NCBI GenBank assembly: GCA_964487295.1
Contig: CAZAQL010000013.1
Coordinates: 1 to 34,547 of the forward strand
DNA: 34,547 bases
Direction: 5' to 3'
DNA from: JAPEKQ01 sp964487295
GTDB taxonomy: Bacteria > Joyebacterota > Joyebacteria > Joyebacterales > Joyebacteraceae
In this document: piece after piece, positions 1 to 7,624 of the stretch
Numbering within the stretch: position 1 is the first letter of the stretch
Layout: every line of letters starts with the position of its first letter
Notes under the pieces: model-generated
What the model was told of the DNA's origin: nothing
What the model saw: the letters and a program-made list of their open reading frames with translations, nothing else
Database searches by the model: none
Position numbers and translations under genes: made by a program

Positions 1-836
1 GCCGACGCGACGGCATTGCGGAAGCCGGCCTGCACGAGACTGAGAACATCCATGTACCCCTCGACGAGGATCGCCTCGCGCGTCATGCGCATCGACTGCC
101 TCGCCTGCACGAGCCCGTAGAGGAAGTGGCTCTTGCGGTAGACGCGCGTCTCCGGCGAGTTGAGGTACTTGGGCTCGGCGTCGCCGAGCGCGCGCCCTCC
201 GAAGCCGACCGCCTTCCCGCCACCCGCGAGGAGGGGGAAGACCAGCCGGTCGCGAAACCGGTCGTACGCGCCCCCGCCCTCTCGAGGAACGGCGAGTCCG
301 GCCTCCACGAGGACGCTCTCTCCGACGCCGGCCGCCTTCGCGTGCCTGAGCAGATTGTCCCACCCGGGCGGCGCGTAGCCGAGGGCGAACGCCTCGACGA
401 TCTCGCTTCCCAGTCCCCGGCGCTCCACGTAGTCGCGGGCGGCGGCGCCGGGCTCGCCCTTGAGCGCCTGTCTGAAGAACGCCACCGCCATCTGATTGGC
501 GGCGAAGACCGGATCGTCCTCGACGGCCCGTCCCGCTCCGCGCTCCGGCAGCGCAATGCCCGCGCGCTGCGCGAGCTCCCGGACCGCGTCGAGGAACGTC
601 AGCTTCTCGTACTCCATGAGGAACGAGATGACGTTCCCGCCTGCGCCGCATCCGAAGCAGTGGTAGATCTGGCGCTCGGGGTTGACGTTGAACGACGGTG
701 TCTTCTCGTCGTGGAACGGACACCGGCCCTTGTAGTTCGCTCCCGCGCGCCTAAGCGGGATACGCTCTGCGATCACGTCGACGATGTCGTTCGACTCGCG
801 GATCCGATCGATGAGCTCGTCCGGCAGGCGCGCCAT
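1..836 (-). CDS. dnaG: DNA primase DnaG, N-terminal part (cut by window edge)
   Basis: DnaG makes the RNA primers for Okazaki fragments and works with the replicative helicase. The visible 278 codons begin MARLPDELIDRIRES. They hold a CHC2 zinc finger (Cys39, His42, Cys60, Cys63, in CPFHDEKTPSF and YHCFGCGAGG), the RFRDRLVFPL segment of the primase core, and the start of the TOPRIM fold with EGYMD at about residues 259-263. The rest of TOPRIM and the helicase-binding C-terminal domain lie outside the window. The ATG at 836 directly follows the stop of the 2TM gene (837-839), so the two are probably translationally coupled. It is the last visible gene of a transcript that starts at rpsU, matching the classic rpsU-dnaG-rpoD arrangement; rpoD would be expected beyond base 1. 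Confidence 0.96.
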   Translation of the reverse strand, partial: MARLPDELIDRIRESNDIVDVIAERIPLRRAGANYKGRCPFHDEKTPSFNVNPERQIYHCFGCGAGGNVISFLMEYEKLTFLDAVRELAQRAGIALPERGAGRAVEDDPVFAANQMAVAFFRQALKGEPGAAARDYVERRGLGSEIVEAFALGYAPPGWDNLLRHAKAAGVGESVLVEAGLAVPREGGGAYDRFRDRLVFPLLAGGGKAVGFGGRALGDAEPKYLNSPETRVYRKSHFLYGLVQARQSMRMTREAILVEGYMDVLSLVQAGFRNAVAS

Positions 837-1115
837 CTACTCTCCCCGGTCCTTCTCCATCAGTTCCTTGATCTTGCGTTCCTCCCACTTACTGCCCCAG
901 AACATGCCCGGGAAGAACGTCGTCGCCGCGTGAATGGCAAGGCCGATGCCCCACCCGAAGAGAACCCACCAGAACCAGTGGTAGCCGGGACTGGTCCAGA
1001 GATTGACGAAGATGAGGAACGCGTTCACGAACACGTACGACGTAAGGTGGCCGTAGAACTCCTTGAGCTCCTCCGCCCGCTTCTTCGCGCGTTCATACCT
1101 CTCGTTCTGATCCAC
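837..1115 (-). CDS. Small 2TM-domain membrane protein
   Basis: This 92-residue protein has a charged amphipathic N-terminus (residues 1-25), two hydrophobic segments (about 26-40 and 46-66) separated by SPGYHWFWW, and a charged tail (WEERKIKELMEK). That is the pattern of the 2TM family: small bacterial proteins of unknown function, sometimes attached to histidine kinases. The start is GTG at 1115, chosen because GGAGGAG lies 8-14 bases upstream. It sits between mutS2 and dnaG and abuts dnaG without a gap, so it is probably co-expressed with the replication and translation genes. No catalytic motif is visible and I assign no function beyond inner-membrane localisation. Confidence 0.85.
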   Translation of the reverse strand: MDQNERYERAKKRAEELKEFYGHLTSYVFVNAFLIFVNLWTSPGYHWFWWVLFGWGIGLAIHAATTFFPGMFWGSKWEERKIKELMEKDRGE

Positions 1116-1179
1116 CTCGCTCCTCCTTCCCGAGCCCGACGAGCGACAGCGCCGCGACCACGCTCGACACGCCGGACGC

Positions 1180-3561
1180 CTACTTCAACTCCACGATGGT
1201 CACGCCGGTGTCGCCCTCACCCCACTTGCCGAGCCGGAACGACTTGACCGCGGGAATGCCCCGGAGCACCTCCTGCGTCTTGTCGCGGAGCGCTCCCGTA
1301 CCCTTCCCGTGCACGATTCGCACGACGGTGAACCCCTGCATGACGGCCGTGCTCAGGAAGCGGTCGATGGCGTCGCCGATTTCGTCCGTTGTCATGCCAC
1401 GAAGATGGAGCTCCGTCGCAGGCTCCGTGTCGACCGAGAGCTCGTAGTCGACCTTCGATCGGCTCTCCTGCTTCCTCTCCGGCCCCGGCGCCACGAGCTC
1501 ATCGGCATCGACGGTCAGCGTGGCGTTCTTCACGCGCACCCTTACCCGTCCGCGGGCATCGGGGAGGTCGAGAAGGTCGCCCTCTCGCCCCATGCTCCTG
1601 AGACGGACGCGCATCCCGACCGAGAGCTCGGTGAGAGGCTCGGCATCCGCCCGCTCGATCACCGGCTCGGTCACCTCCGCAAGCTCCTGTACGACGTCCC
1701 GTCGCGACTCCTGAACCCTGCGCCGCGCCTCCTTGATGGCCTCGCGTTCCGCCTCGCTCTCCCGGATCTCCTGGACGGTCTTCTCAACGAGGCCCTGCGC
1801 TCGGTCGAGGATCTCGCGAGCCTCCGCGAGCGCCCTCCTGCGGATCTCCTTCCGCTCGTCCTTCACACCCGCAAGCCTGTCCTCGTAGTCTCTGGTGAGA
1901 AGCTCGGCGCGTCTGCGCTCGACCTCGGCTCGATCGAGCGATTCGTCGAGCTTACGCTCCCTCCCCACCAGATCGGCCAGAAGCCCGTCCACGCGCGCGG
2001 CGTCCGCGTCGCGCAGCTCCCGTGCCCTCTCGAGGACCCCCTGCGGCAGCCCCTGCCTCTCAGCGATCGAGAGGGCGTGGCTCGCCCCCGGTATGCCACG
2101 GATGAAGCGGAACGCCGGTTCGAAAGTGTCCGGATCGAACGCCATCGAACCGTTGACCATCCCGTCGTACTCGTGCACGTGGTTCTTGACGACTCCGAGA
2201 TGTGTCGTCGCGACGGTGGCAGCGCCGCGCCGCGTCAGCTCCTCGAGGATCGCGATGGCGAGGCCGGCCCCCTCGTCGGGATCGGTCCCTGCCCCGAGCT
2301 CGTCGAGGAGGACGAGGGTTCTCCGGTCGGCCTCCTCGAGGATCTCGCGGATGGTCCTCAGGTGAGACGAGAACGTCGAGAGGCTCATCTCGATCGACTG
2401 CTCGTCGCCGATGTCCGCGAACATCTCGCGGAAGGTCGAGATCTCGGTCCCCTGCCCCGCCGGAACGTGCAGACCGCACATGGCCATGGCGACGAGAAGC
2501 CCGACGGTCTTCAGGGTCACGGTCTTGCCGCCCGCGTTCGGTCCGGAGATGACGAGCGTGCTCCCCTCGAACCCGAGGTCAAGATCGAGCGGCACGATGC
2601 TTCCACCCGACTCGCGAAAGAGCGCGTCGAGGACCGGATGGCGCCCGCCACGGATGCGGAGCCTCCCGTTGTCCGTCACGGTCGGCCGCACGCAGTCGAG
2701 GTCCCTCGAGAGCATCGCCGCCGCGCGATAGCGGTCGAGCTCCGCCAGGATGTCGATCGACGCGCGGATCTCCGCGGCATGTTCGCCGACCGCGGCCGTC
2801 AACGCGCGGAGGATCCGCTCGATCTCCTTCTTCTCCGCCGATGCCAGCTCGGCCAGCTCGTTGTTGAGTGGAACCGTGCTCATCGGCTCGACGAAGAGCG
2901 TCGCGCCGGTCGAGGACTGGTCGTGAACAATGCCCGGGAGATGAGACCTGCTGGCGCGCTTCACCGGCAGAACCAGGCGACCGTTCCTGATGTGGACCGC
3001 CGCTTCCTGCACGGTGTCGTCCCGGAGCTCCTTCTGGAGGATCGACTGCATCTTCTCGTCGATGCGCGCACGGGTCCGCTCGAGCGCGCGGCGGATCTTC
3101 GCGAGCTCGCGGCTCGCCCCGTCCTTGACCTCGACCGCCACATCGTCGATCGCGCGCTCGATGGCGTCCTCGATCTCGGGCAGTGACGACAGCGGCTCGG
3201 CGGCCTCCCAGGTCGACGGTGCACGCTCCTGCTTGCGTGAGGCGAACGCGCGGACCTCACGCATCGCCGCGAGCGCGCCGCGGACCTCGAGAAGGTCGGC
3301 GCACGAGAGCATGGCTCCCTGGCGGGAGCTCCGCTCCGCGAACGCGCGGGCGTCGCGCGCGCGGTCGATCGGAAGCCGCTCGCCGTCGTCGATGAGCGAG
3401 CGGAGCTCCGTCGTGAGGGTCAGATCGTGCTCTATCGAAGGGAGATCGACGGTTGGACTGAGCGCACCTGCGCGCTCCGCGCCCGGCTCGAACGACGTTC
3501 TGTCGACGAGCATCCGGACGACCTTCTGGAACTCCAGAACCTCAAGCGTGTGGACGTTCAT
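1180..3561 (-). CDS. mutS2: Endonuclease MutS2 (RqcU-like)
   Basis: MutS2 is a MutS-family ATPase with a C-terminal Smr nuclease domain. In different bacteria it has been linked to suppression of homologous recombination and to rescue of collided ribosomes. The 793-residue length is normal. Visible are the MutS core, Walker A GPNAGGKT (about 340-347), Walker B LVLLDELGAGTDP (416 on), a long coiled coil (about 510-640) rich in Glu, Arg and Ala, a KOW-like segment near SVGMRVRLRSMGREG, and the Smr domain with ELHLRGM and HGKGTGALR near the C-terminus. The N-terminus (TLEVLEFQKVVRML) fits the family. The Shine-Dalgarno is weak: the nearest purine run is GGAG about 14 bases upstream. A role in translation quality control would fit its place behind rpsU, but that is inference. 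Confidence 0.96.
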   Translation of the reverse strand: MNVHTLEVLEFQKVVRMLVDRTSFEPGAERAGALSPTVDLPSIEHDLTLTTELRSLIDDGERLPIDRARDARAFAERSSRQGAMLSCADLLEVRGALAAMREVRAFASRKQERAPSTWEAAEPLSSLPEIEDAIERAIDDVAVEVKDGASRELAKIRRALERTRARIDEKMQSILQKELRDDTVQEAAVHIRNGRLVLPVKRASRSHLPGIVHDQSSTGATLFVEPMSTVPLNNELAELASAEKKEIERILRALTAAVGEHAAEIRASIDILAELDRYRAAAMLSRDLDCVRPTVTDNGRLRIRGGRHPVLDALFRESGGSIVPLDLDLGFEGSTLVISGPNAGGKTVTLKTVGLLVAMAMCGLHVPAGQGTEISTFREMFADIGDEQSIEMSLSTFSSHLRTIREILEEADRRTLVLLDELGAGTDPDEGAGLAIAILEELTRRGAATVATTHLGVVKNHVHEYDGMVNGSMAFDPDTFEPAFRFIRGIPGASHALSIAERQGLPQGVLERARELRDADAARVDGLLADLVGRERKLDESLDRAEVERRRAELLTRDYEDRLAGVKDERKEIRRRALAEAREILDRAQGLVEKTVQEIRESEAEREAIKEARRRVQESRRDVVQELAEVTEPVIERADAEPLTELSVGMRVRLRSMGREGDLLDLPDARGRVRVRVKNATLTVDADELVAPGPERKQESRSKVDYELSVDTEPATELHLRGMTTDEIGDAIDRFLSTAVMQGFTVVRIVHGKGTGALRDKTQEVLRGIPAVKSFRLGKWGEGDTGVTIVELK

Positions 3562-3672
3562 AGACGGCGTTGAGACTCCGGCTGGTCCTGCGCCGCAGCC
3601 GTGACCGCAGCCCAGGGGCCTCTCAAGCTCCCGAACACCACAACGGGGGCGACCGGTCGGATCCCGCCCGTC

Positions 3673-4635
3673 CTAGTGCCGGTGACGTCTGAAGCCGGAG
3701 CACTCGACGAGATCGAACTTCCTTTTGGCGGCCTTCTCGACGCCGTCCAGCAGGATGTTCATCCCCAGCGTGTCGCTGGCGATGTGCCCGGCGATGACCA
3801 CATTGATGTGGTGCTTCTCTGCCTGTTCCCGGTTCTTCTCGGAGATGTGCATTCCGACGATCGTGCCGATGTCGGAGGTGTTCGCGAGCTTCTCGAAGGC
3901 CTCGTGCGAACCGCCTGTCCCGCCGGTCATGTCGACGAGCACCTTGCCCGTCCGACGCTCCTCGCTTCCGACGAAGACCTTGAGCCCCGCGCCCAGCTTC
4001 TCGGCCTCGGCGTACTCGGGGATGTCGCGAAGGAGGCCGAGCACGTCACCGACGGTCTCGGGCTTCTTCTTGTCGAACAGCGTCTGGAGGTACGCGGCCA
4101 CGCAGTTATCGGCCGGCGTGTGGGTGCAGATCATCGGGATGTCGAGGATGCGGGCGGCGTCCACGGCACGCATGTGATTCGTCGGCATGAGCGCGCGTTC
4201 CACCTGCTTGATGCGCGGCCCCATGATGCCCTCGGCGATGTTGATCGGTACGCCGTGAGCGTTCAGGATGTCGGCCTGCATCGCCATGACGCCGCTCAGG
4301 TTCGCCTGTGCTCCCCCCTCGGGGTGATGAGCCCACACCAGGTCGATCTTCGTACCCCTCTCGCGGAGACGGTCCGCGAGCAGGATCTCGCCGATCTCCA
4401 TGTCGATGCCCATCATGACGCTCGTCACGTTCTCGTCGTCTTCTCCGTGGAGGATCCGGGAGTCGGAGTACGGATTGGTCAGGCGCTCCTTGTCGAACAC
4501 CTTCCGGTCGTTGCCCGTGAGTCCGCTGTACTTCTTCTTGAGACGCGCCAGCTCTGCGCGCACCGCGGCCGCGCCGCGCGGGTCGTGGTCGATCCCGACC
4601 TTCACGACCGCTTCGTAGAGCTTCCTGAGCTTCAT
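3673..4635 (-). CDS. NIF3-like dinuclear-metal protein
   Basis: This 320-residue protein resembles the NIF3 (NGG1p-interacting factor 3) superfamily, hexameric proteins that bind two metal ions and whose role is often unknown. Likely metal-ligand motifs are WAHHPEGG (first third), THTPADN (middle) and IAGHIASD near the C-terminus. The pattern HHP...TPAD...GH matches the superfamily, although the protein is more divergent from E. coli YbgI than usual. The C-terminus is basic and His-rich (FRRHRH). The start is ATG at 4635 with GGAAAGG about 6 bases upstream. It lies between yqeY and mutS2 on the rpsU transcript. The family call is reasonably firm; the substrate is unknown. Confidence 0.75.
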   Translation of the reverse strand: MKLRKLYEAVVKVGIDHDPRGAAAVRAELARLKKKYSGLTGNDRKVFDKERLTNPYSDSRILHGEDDENVTSVMMGIDMEIGEILLADRLRERGTKIDLVWAHHPEGGAQANLSGVMAMQADILNAHGVPINIAEGIMGPRIKQVERALMPTNHMRAVDAARILDIPMICTHTPADNCVAAYLQTLFDKKKPETVGDVLGLLRDIPEYAEAEKLGAGLKVFVGSEERRTGKVLVDMTGGTGGSHEAFEKLANTSDIGTIVGMHISEKNREQAEKHHINVVIAGHIASDTLGMNILLDGVEKAAKRKFDLVECSGFRRHRH

Positions 4636-4648
4636 CGATGCCTTTCCA

Positions 4649-4670
4649 CACGGGGACTTCAGGCCCCGTG
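4649..4670 (-). promoter_or_regulatory. Intergenic hairpin between yqeY and the NIF3-like gene
   Basis: CACGGGG (4649-4655) pairs perfectly with CCCCGTG (4664-4670) around an 8-base loop, in the 38-bp gap. No U-tract follows on the minus strand, so it is not a canonical intrinsic terminator. It may be a partial terminator or an mRNA processing/stability site that sets gene dosage inside the rpsU operon. Confidence 0.5.
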
Positions 4671-4673
4671 ACG

Positions 4674-5129
4674 CTAGCTCTCGCCTCCGGCGAGCCGCTC
4701 CTGCACGACGGTCTTCACGACCTTCCCATCCGCCCGGCCCTTTACCCGCGGCATGACGGTCTTCATGACGAGGCCGATGTCCCGGACGCTCGTCGCGCCG
4801 GTCTCCGCCACGGCCTCATCAACGAGCGAGGAGACCTCCTCCTCGCTGAGCTGCTCGGGGAGATACTCGGACACGACCACGAGCGCGGCCTTCTCCTTCG
4901 CCACGAGGTCGTCCCGCCCGGCGCCGCCGAACTGCTCGATCGCCTCGCGGTGCTTCTTGGCGAGACGCGCGAGGACCTCGAGGGCGTCGTCGTCCTCGAG
5001 TTCCCGACCGAGTTCGATGGCCCGGTTCTGCATCTCGGAGCGCACGAATCTGATGACGCCCAACCGCTCGCTCTCGCGAGCCTTGGTCGCGTGAATCATG
5101 TCGCTCTTGAGTCGGTCCAGGATGCTCAT
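4674..5129 (-). CDS. yqeY: GatB/YqeY domain protein
   Basis: This 151-residue protein has the complete YqeY fold, which is related to the C-terminal tRNA-binding domain of GatB amidotransferase. Motifs include MSILDRLKSDMIHATKAR at the N-terminus, IRFVRSEMQNRAIELG, the acidic linker LEDDDALEV, FGGAGRDDLVAKEKAAL, VVSEYLPEQLSEEEV and the helical end MKTVMPRVKGRADGKVV. Stand-alone YqeY is widespread next to rpsU; a link with aminoacyl-tRNA metabolism is suspected but unproven. I chose ATG 5129 rather than the in-frame codon 21 bases upstream because GGGAGG lies about 7 bases before it and family members begin with this M-x-I/L pattern. It follows rpsU by 24 bp. Confidence 0.93.
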   Translation of the reverse strand: MSILDRLKSDMIHATKARESERLGVIRFVRSEMQNRAIELGRELEDDDALEVLARLAKKHREAIEQFGGAGRDDLVAKEKAALVVVSEYLPEQLSEEEVSSLVDEAVAETGATSVRDIGLVMKTVMPRVKGRADGKVVKTVVQERLAGGES

Positions 5130-5153
5130 AGCGCCTCCCGGAATCAACACAGG

Positions 5154-5357
5154 CTATCGCTTCTTCTGCTGCTTGATCTTGAGCTTCCTCAGCTTGCGCT
5201 TGGCAGCACTACGCTTGCGCTTCCGTCGCTCGCTGGGCTTCTCAAAGTGAGAGTGCTTGCGAAGATCGGAGAGGATCCCCGCCTTCTCGCAGCGCTTCTT
5301 GAAACGGCGCAGTGCCCGCTCAAAGGACTCTCCGTCCTTGACTCGGACTCCTGGCAT
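5154..5357 (-). CDS. rpsU: 30S ribosomal protein S21
   Basis: S21 is a small, very basic protein of the 30S platform, near the anti-Shine-Dalgarno end of 16S rRNA, where it helps initiation. The 67-residue product shows the family signature MPGVRVKDGESFERALRRFKK, then CEKAGILSDLRKHSHFEKPSE and a Lys/Arg-rich tail (residues 45-67). A longer open frame continues upstream, but ATG 5357 is the real start: it has a very strong purine tract (GGAGGGGGGTGA) 7 bases upstream and the protein has normal S21 length. It is the first gene after the promoter at 5481-5509 and heads the rpsU-yqeY-NIF3-mutS2-2TM-dnaG unit. Confidence 0.97.
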   Translation of the reverse strand: MPGVRVKDGESFERALRRFKKRCEKAGILSDLRKHSHFEKPSERRKRKRSAAKRKLRKLKIKQQKKR

Positions 5358-5416
5358 TCGGTGTTCACCCCCCTCCGCGGGTTGGTGGGAACAGATGGTC
5401 GGAGAGACAGATATCC

Positions 5417-5431
5417 CCTCTCCGGGAGAGG
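5417..5431 (-). promoter_or_regulatory. Small hairpin in the rpsU leader
   Basis: CCTCTC (5417-5422) and GAGAGG (5426-5431) pair around a 3-base loop, about 60 bases upstream of the rpsU start codon and inside the ~117-base untranslated leader. It could be an autoregulatory or stability element. No known RNA family is recognised. Confidence 0.35.
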
Positions 5432-5480
5432 TCGTCGCGTCGCTCGGACCCCACCGTCTGGTTCGGCGTACAAACGCTTG

Positions 5481-5509
5481 AGTATAGAGATTGCTGAAGC
5501 GAGTGTCAA
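5481..5509 (-). promoter_or_regulatory. Sigma-70-type promoter of the rpsU operon
   Basis: On the minus strand a perfect TTGACA (5504-5509) and a TATACT (5481-5486) are separated by exactly 17 bp. The predicted transcription start near 5474 gives a leader of about 117 bases before rpsU. Confidence 0.85.
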
Positions 5510-5590
5510 CCGGTTTGTCGCATCTTCTCACACCCTCGCTCCACGCGTGCGACCGCGCCTCCTGCCCCTCTCCCCGGATCGTCACATGGC

Positions 5591-5691
5591 GCTCTCGCAC
5601 CTCGTATCGGCCACGCTGATGGCCATTTCCGTTGACTTTCGCGCCGGATTGCGAGAGCATCCAAAGAGATGCAGGATTCCTGAATGGCCAT
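5591..5691 (+). promoter_or_regulatory. Nested inverted repeats and possible promoter before the acyl-CoA operon
   Basis: GCTCTCGCA (5591-5599) is exactly reverse-complementary to TGCGAGAGC (5650-5658). Between the arms lies TTGACT (5632-5637), a possible -35, but the matching -10 at the right distance is poor. The palindrome ATGGCCAT occurs twice, at 5619-5626 and 5684-5691. The rest of the 347-bp gap between rpsU and the plus-strand operon holds the rpsU promoter and leader and no gene. Operator sites for a dimeric regulator, or a large stem-loop in the leader, are both possible. Confidence 0.4.
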
Positions 5692-5704
5692 TCGGAGGGG
5701 ACAC

Positions 5705-7624
5705 ATGGACCGTTCCTGCGGACGGGAGGCGCTCGAGAAGCTCCGCGAGCGGTATCCCGACAAGTTCGCGGACCTCGAGACGGCGTTCGGCCACATCCAC
5801 CGCGGCGACACGATCTTCATCAGCACGGCGTGCGGAGAGCCCCAGTTCCTCGTCAACGCGCTCATCCAGTACGTGGAGTCGCACCCCAAGGCCTTCAGCG
5901 ATGCCGAGGTGCTGCACGTCTGGACGCTCGGCGTCGCGCCGTATGCCGACGCGAAGTTCGAGTACAACTTCCGCTACAACTCGTTCTTCGTCAGCGAGTC
6001 CACGCGCAGCGCGGTCAACGCCGGCATCGCCGACTACACGCCCGTCTTCCTCTCCCAGGTCCCGGCGCTCTTCCGCAAGCGCCGGGTGCCCATCGACGTC
6101 GCGCTCATCCAGACGTCGATGCCTGACGAGCACGGCTTCATGAGCATGGGCGTCGCCGTCGACATCTCGAAGTCGGCGGCGGAGATGGCGACGACCGTCA
6201 TCGCCCAGGCGAATGCCTACATGCCCCGCATCCACGGCGACGCGTTCGTGCACATCGACGACGTGGACTTCGTGGTCCACCACGACGAACCGCTTCTGAC
6301 GTATGAAGCCACCGTCCCCGGCGAGATCGCGGAGCGGATCGGGAAGTACGTCTCACGGATCGTCCAGAACGGCGACACCATCCAGGTCGGGTACGGGAGC
6401 CTCCCGGACGCGATCCTCGAGAACCTCTTCGACAAGAAGCACCTCGGCGTCCACACGGAGCTCATCAGCGACGGCATCGTCGCGCTCATGCGAGCGGGCG
6501 TGATCGACAATACCCGGAAGACCATCGACCGGGGCAAGACCGTGGCGACCTTCTGCATGGGCTGTCAGGAGACGTACGACTACCTCCACGACAACCCGGC
6601 CGTAGCCTTCCGCGAGATCGACTACACGAACAATCCGCTCACGATCGCCCGGATCGAGAACATGACCGCGATCAACTCCGCGCTCCAGATCGACCTGACG
6701 GGGCAGGCCACGGCGGTCTCGTTGGGCCAGACGTTCTACAGCGGCATCGGCGGACAGGCCGACTTCATGCGCGGCGCCGTGCTGGCCCAGGGAGGGCGCA
6801 CCATCCTCGCGCTGCCGTCCACGGCGAGAGACGACGAGATCTCGAGGATCGTCCCGGTGCTCGACGAGGGCGCCGGGGTCTCGCTCATCCGCGGGGACGT
6901 GCACTACGTCATCACCGAGTACGGCATCGCCTATCTGCACGGGAAGAACATCCGGGAGCGCGCCATGGAACTCGCCGCGATCGCGCATCCCAGGCACCGG
7001 TCGTGGCTCATCAGCGAGGCGAAGAAGCGTTCGATGGTCTACAAGGACCAGGCGTTCATCGCCGGAAAGCGCGGCGAGTACCCCGAGGAACTCGAGGTCT
7101 ACCGTACGACGAGATCCGGCCTGGACATCCTCATTCGCCCGGTCAAGATCAGCGACGAGCCCCTGCTCAAGGACTTCTTCTACTCGCTCTCCGACGAGAG
7201 CGTCAGGCGTCGCTTCATGTCCAGCAGAACGGACATGCCGCACGAGCGGCTCCAGGAGTTCGTCGTCATCGACTTCACCAGGGAGATGGTCATCCTCGCG
7301 GTGAAACAGCTCGAGGAGGGCGTCGAGGAGATCGTCGGCGTCGGGCAGTACGGCATCCACGAGCAGAGCCACACGGCCGAGGTCGCGCTGGTGGTCCGCG
7401 ACGACCACCAGGACCAGGGCGTCGGGACCGAGCTTCTCAAGTACTTGACCCAGCTCGCGCGCAACCAGGGACTGCTCGGGTTCACGGCGGAGGTCCTCTA
7501 CGAGAACGCGCCCATGCTGCACCTCTTCGAACGCATGGGATACGACATCCACAGGACGGCAGAGGCGGGGGTCGTCGAGCTCCACATCGGATTCAGAGGT
7601 CGAGATGACGCACGCAGCGCCTGA
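5705..7624 (+). CDS. Acetyl-CoA hydrolase/CoA-transferase fused to a GNAT acetyltransferase
   Basis: Residues 1 to about 450 form an acetyl-CoA hydrolase/CoA-transferase module (butyryl-CoA or 4-hydroxybutyrate CoA-transferase type), with VGYGSLPDAILENL, GVHTELISDG and SGIGGQADFMRGA. The Glu of HTEL (about residue 252) aligns with the catalytic Glu known in related CoA-transferases. Residues about 473-633 form a GNAT domain, beginning LDILIRPVKISDEPLL and with an acetyl-CoA-binding loop in DDHQDQGVGTELL. The whole protein is 639 residues. I chose ATG 5705 because GGAGG lies 6 bases upstream; ATG 5684, with AGGA upstream, would add seven residues. It overlaps the ADP-forming ligase gene by 20 bp. 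The likely role is CoA transfer or release of acetate, plus acetylation of a protein or small molecule; the GNAT substrate is unknown. Confidence 0.9.
   Translation: MDRSCGREALEKLRERYPDKFADLETAFGHIHRGDTIFISTACGEPQFLVNALIQYVESHPKAFSDAEVLHVWTLGVAPYADAKFEYNFRYNSFFVSESTRSAVNAGIADYTPVFLSQVPALFRKRRVPIDVALIQTSMPDEHGFMSMGVAVDISKSAAEMATTVIAQANAYMPRIHGDAFVHIDDVDFVVHHDEPLLTYEATVPGEIAERIGKYVSRIVQNGDTIQVGYGSLPDAILENLFDKKHLGVHTELISDGIVALMRAGVIDNTRKTIDRGKTVATFCMGCQETYDYLHDNPAVAFREIDYTNNPLTIARIENMTAINSALQIDLTGQATAVSLGQTFYSGIGGQADFMRGAVLAQGGRTILALPSTARDDEISRIVPVLDEGAGVSLIRGDVHYVITEYGIAYLHGKNIRERAMELAAIAHPRHRSWLISEAKKRSMVYKDQAFIAGKRGEYPEELEVYRTTRSGLDILIRPVKISDEPLLKDFFYSLSDESVRRRFMSSRTDMPHERLQEFVVIDFTREMVILAVKQLEEGVEEIVGVGQYGIHEQSHTAEVALVVRDDHQDQGVGTELLKYLTQLARNQGLLGFTAEVLYENAPMLHLFERMGYDIHRTAEAGVVELHIGFRGRDDARSA

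Noticed and set aside
126..1247. 373-codon open frame on the plus strand
   Set aside because: Runs antisense to dnaG and the 2TM gene, both of which have clear family motifs.
5637..5660. Confident sigma-70 promoter for the plus-strand operon
   Set aside because: TTGACT is present but the hexamer at the right distance (GAGCAT) matches poorly, so only a tentative regulatory region is listed.
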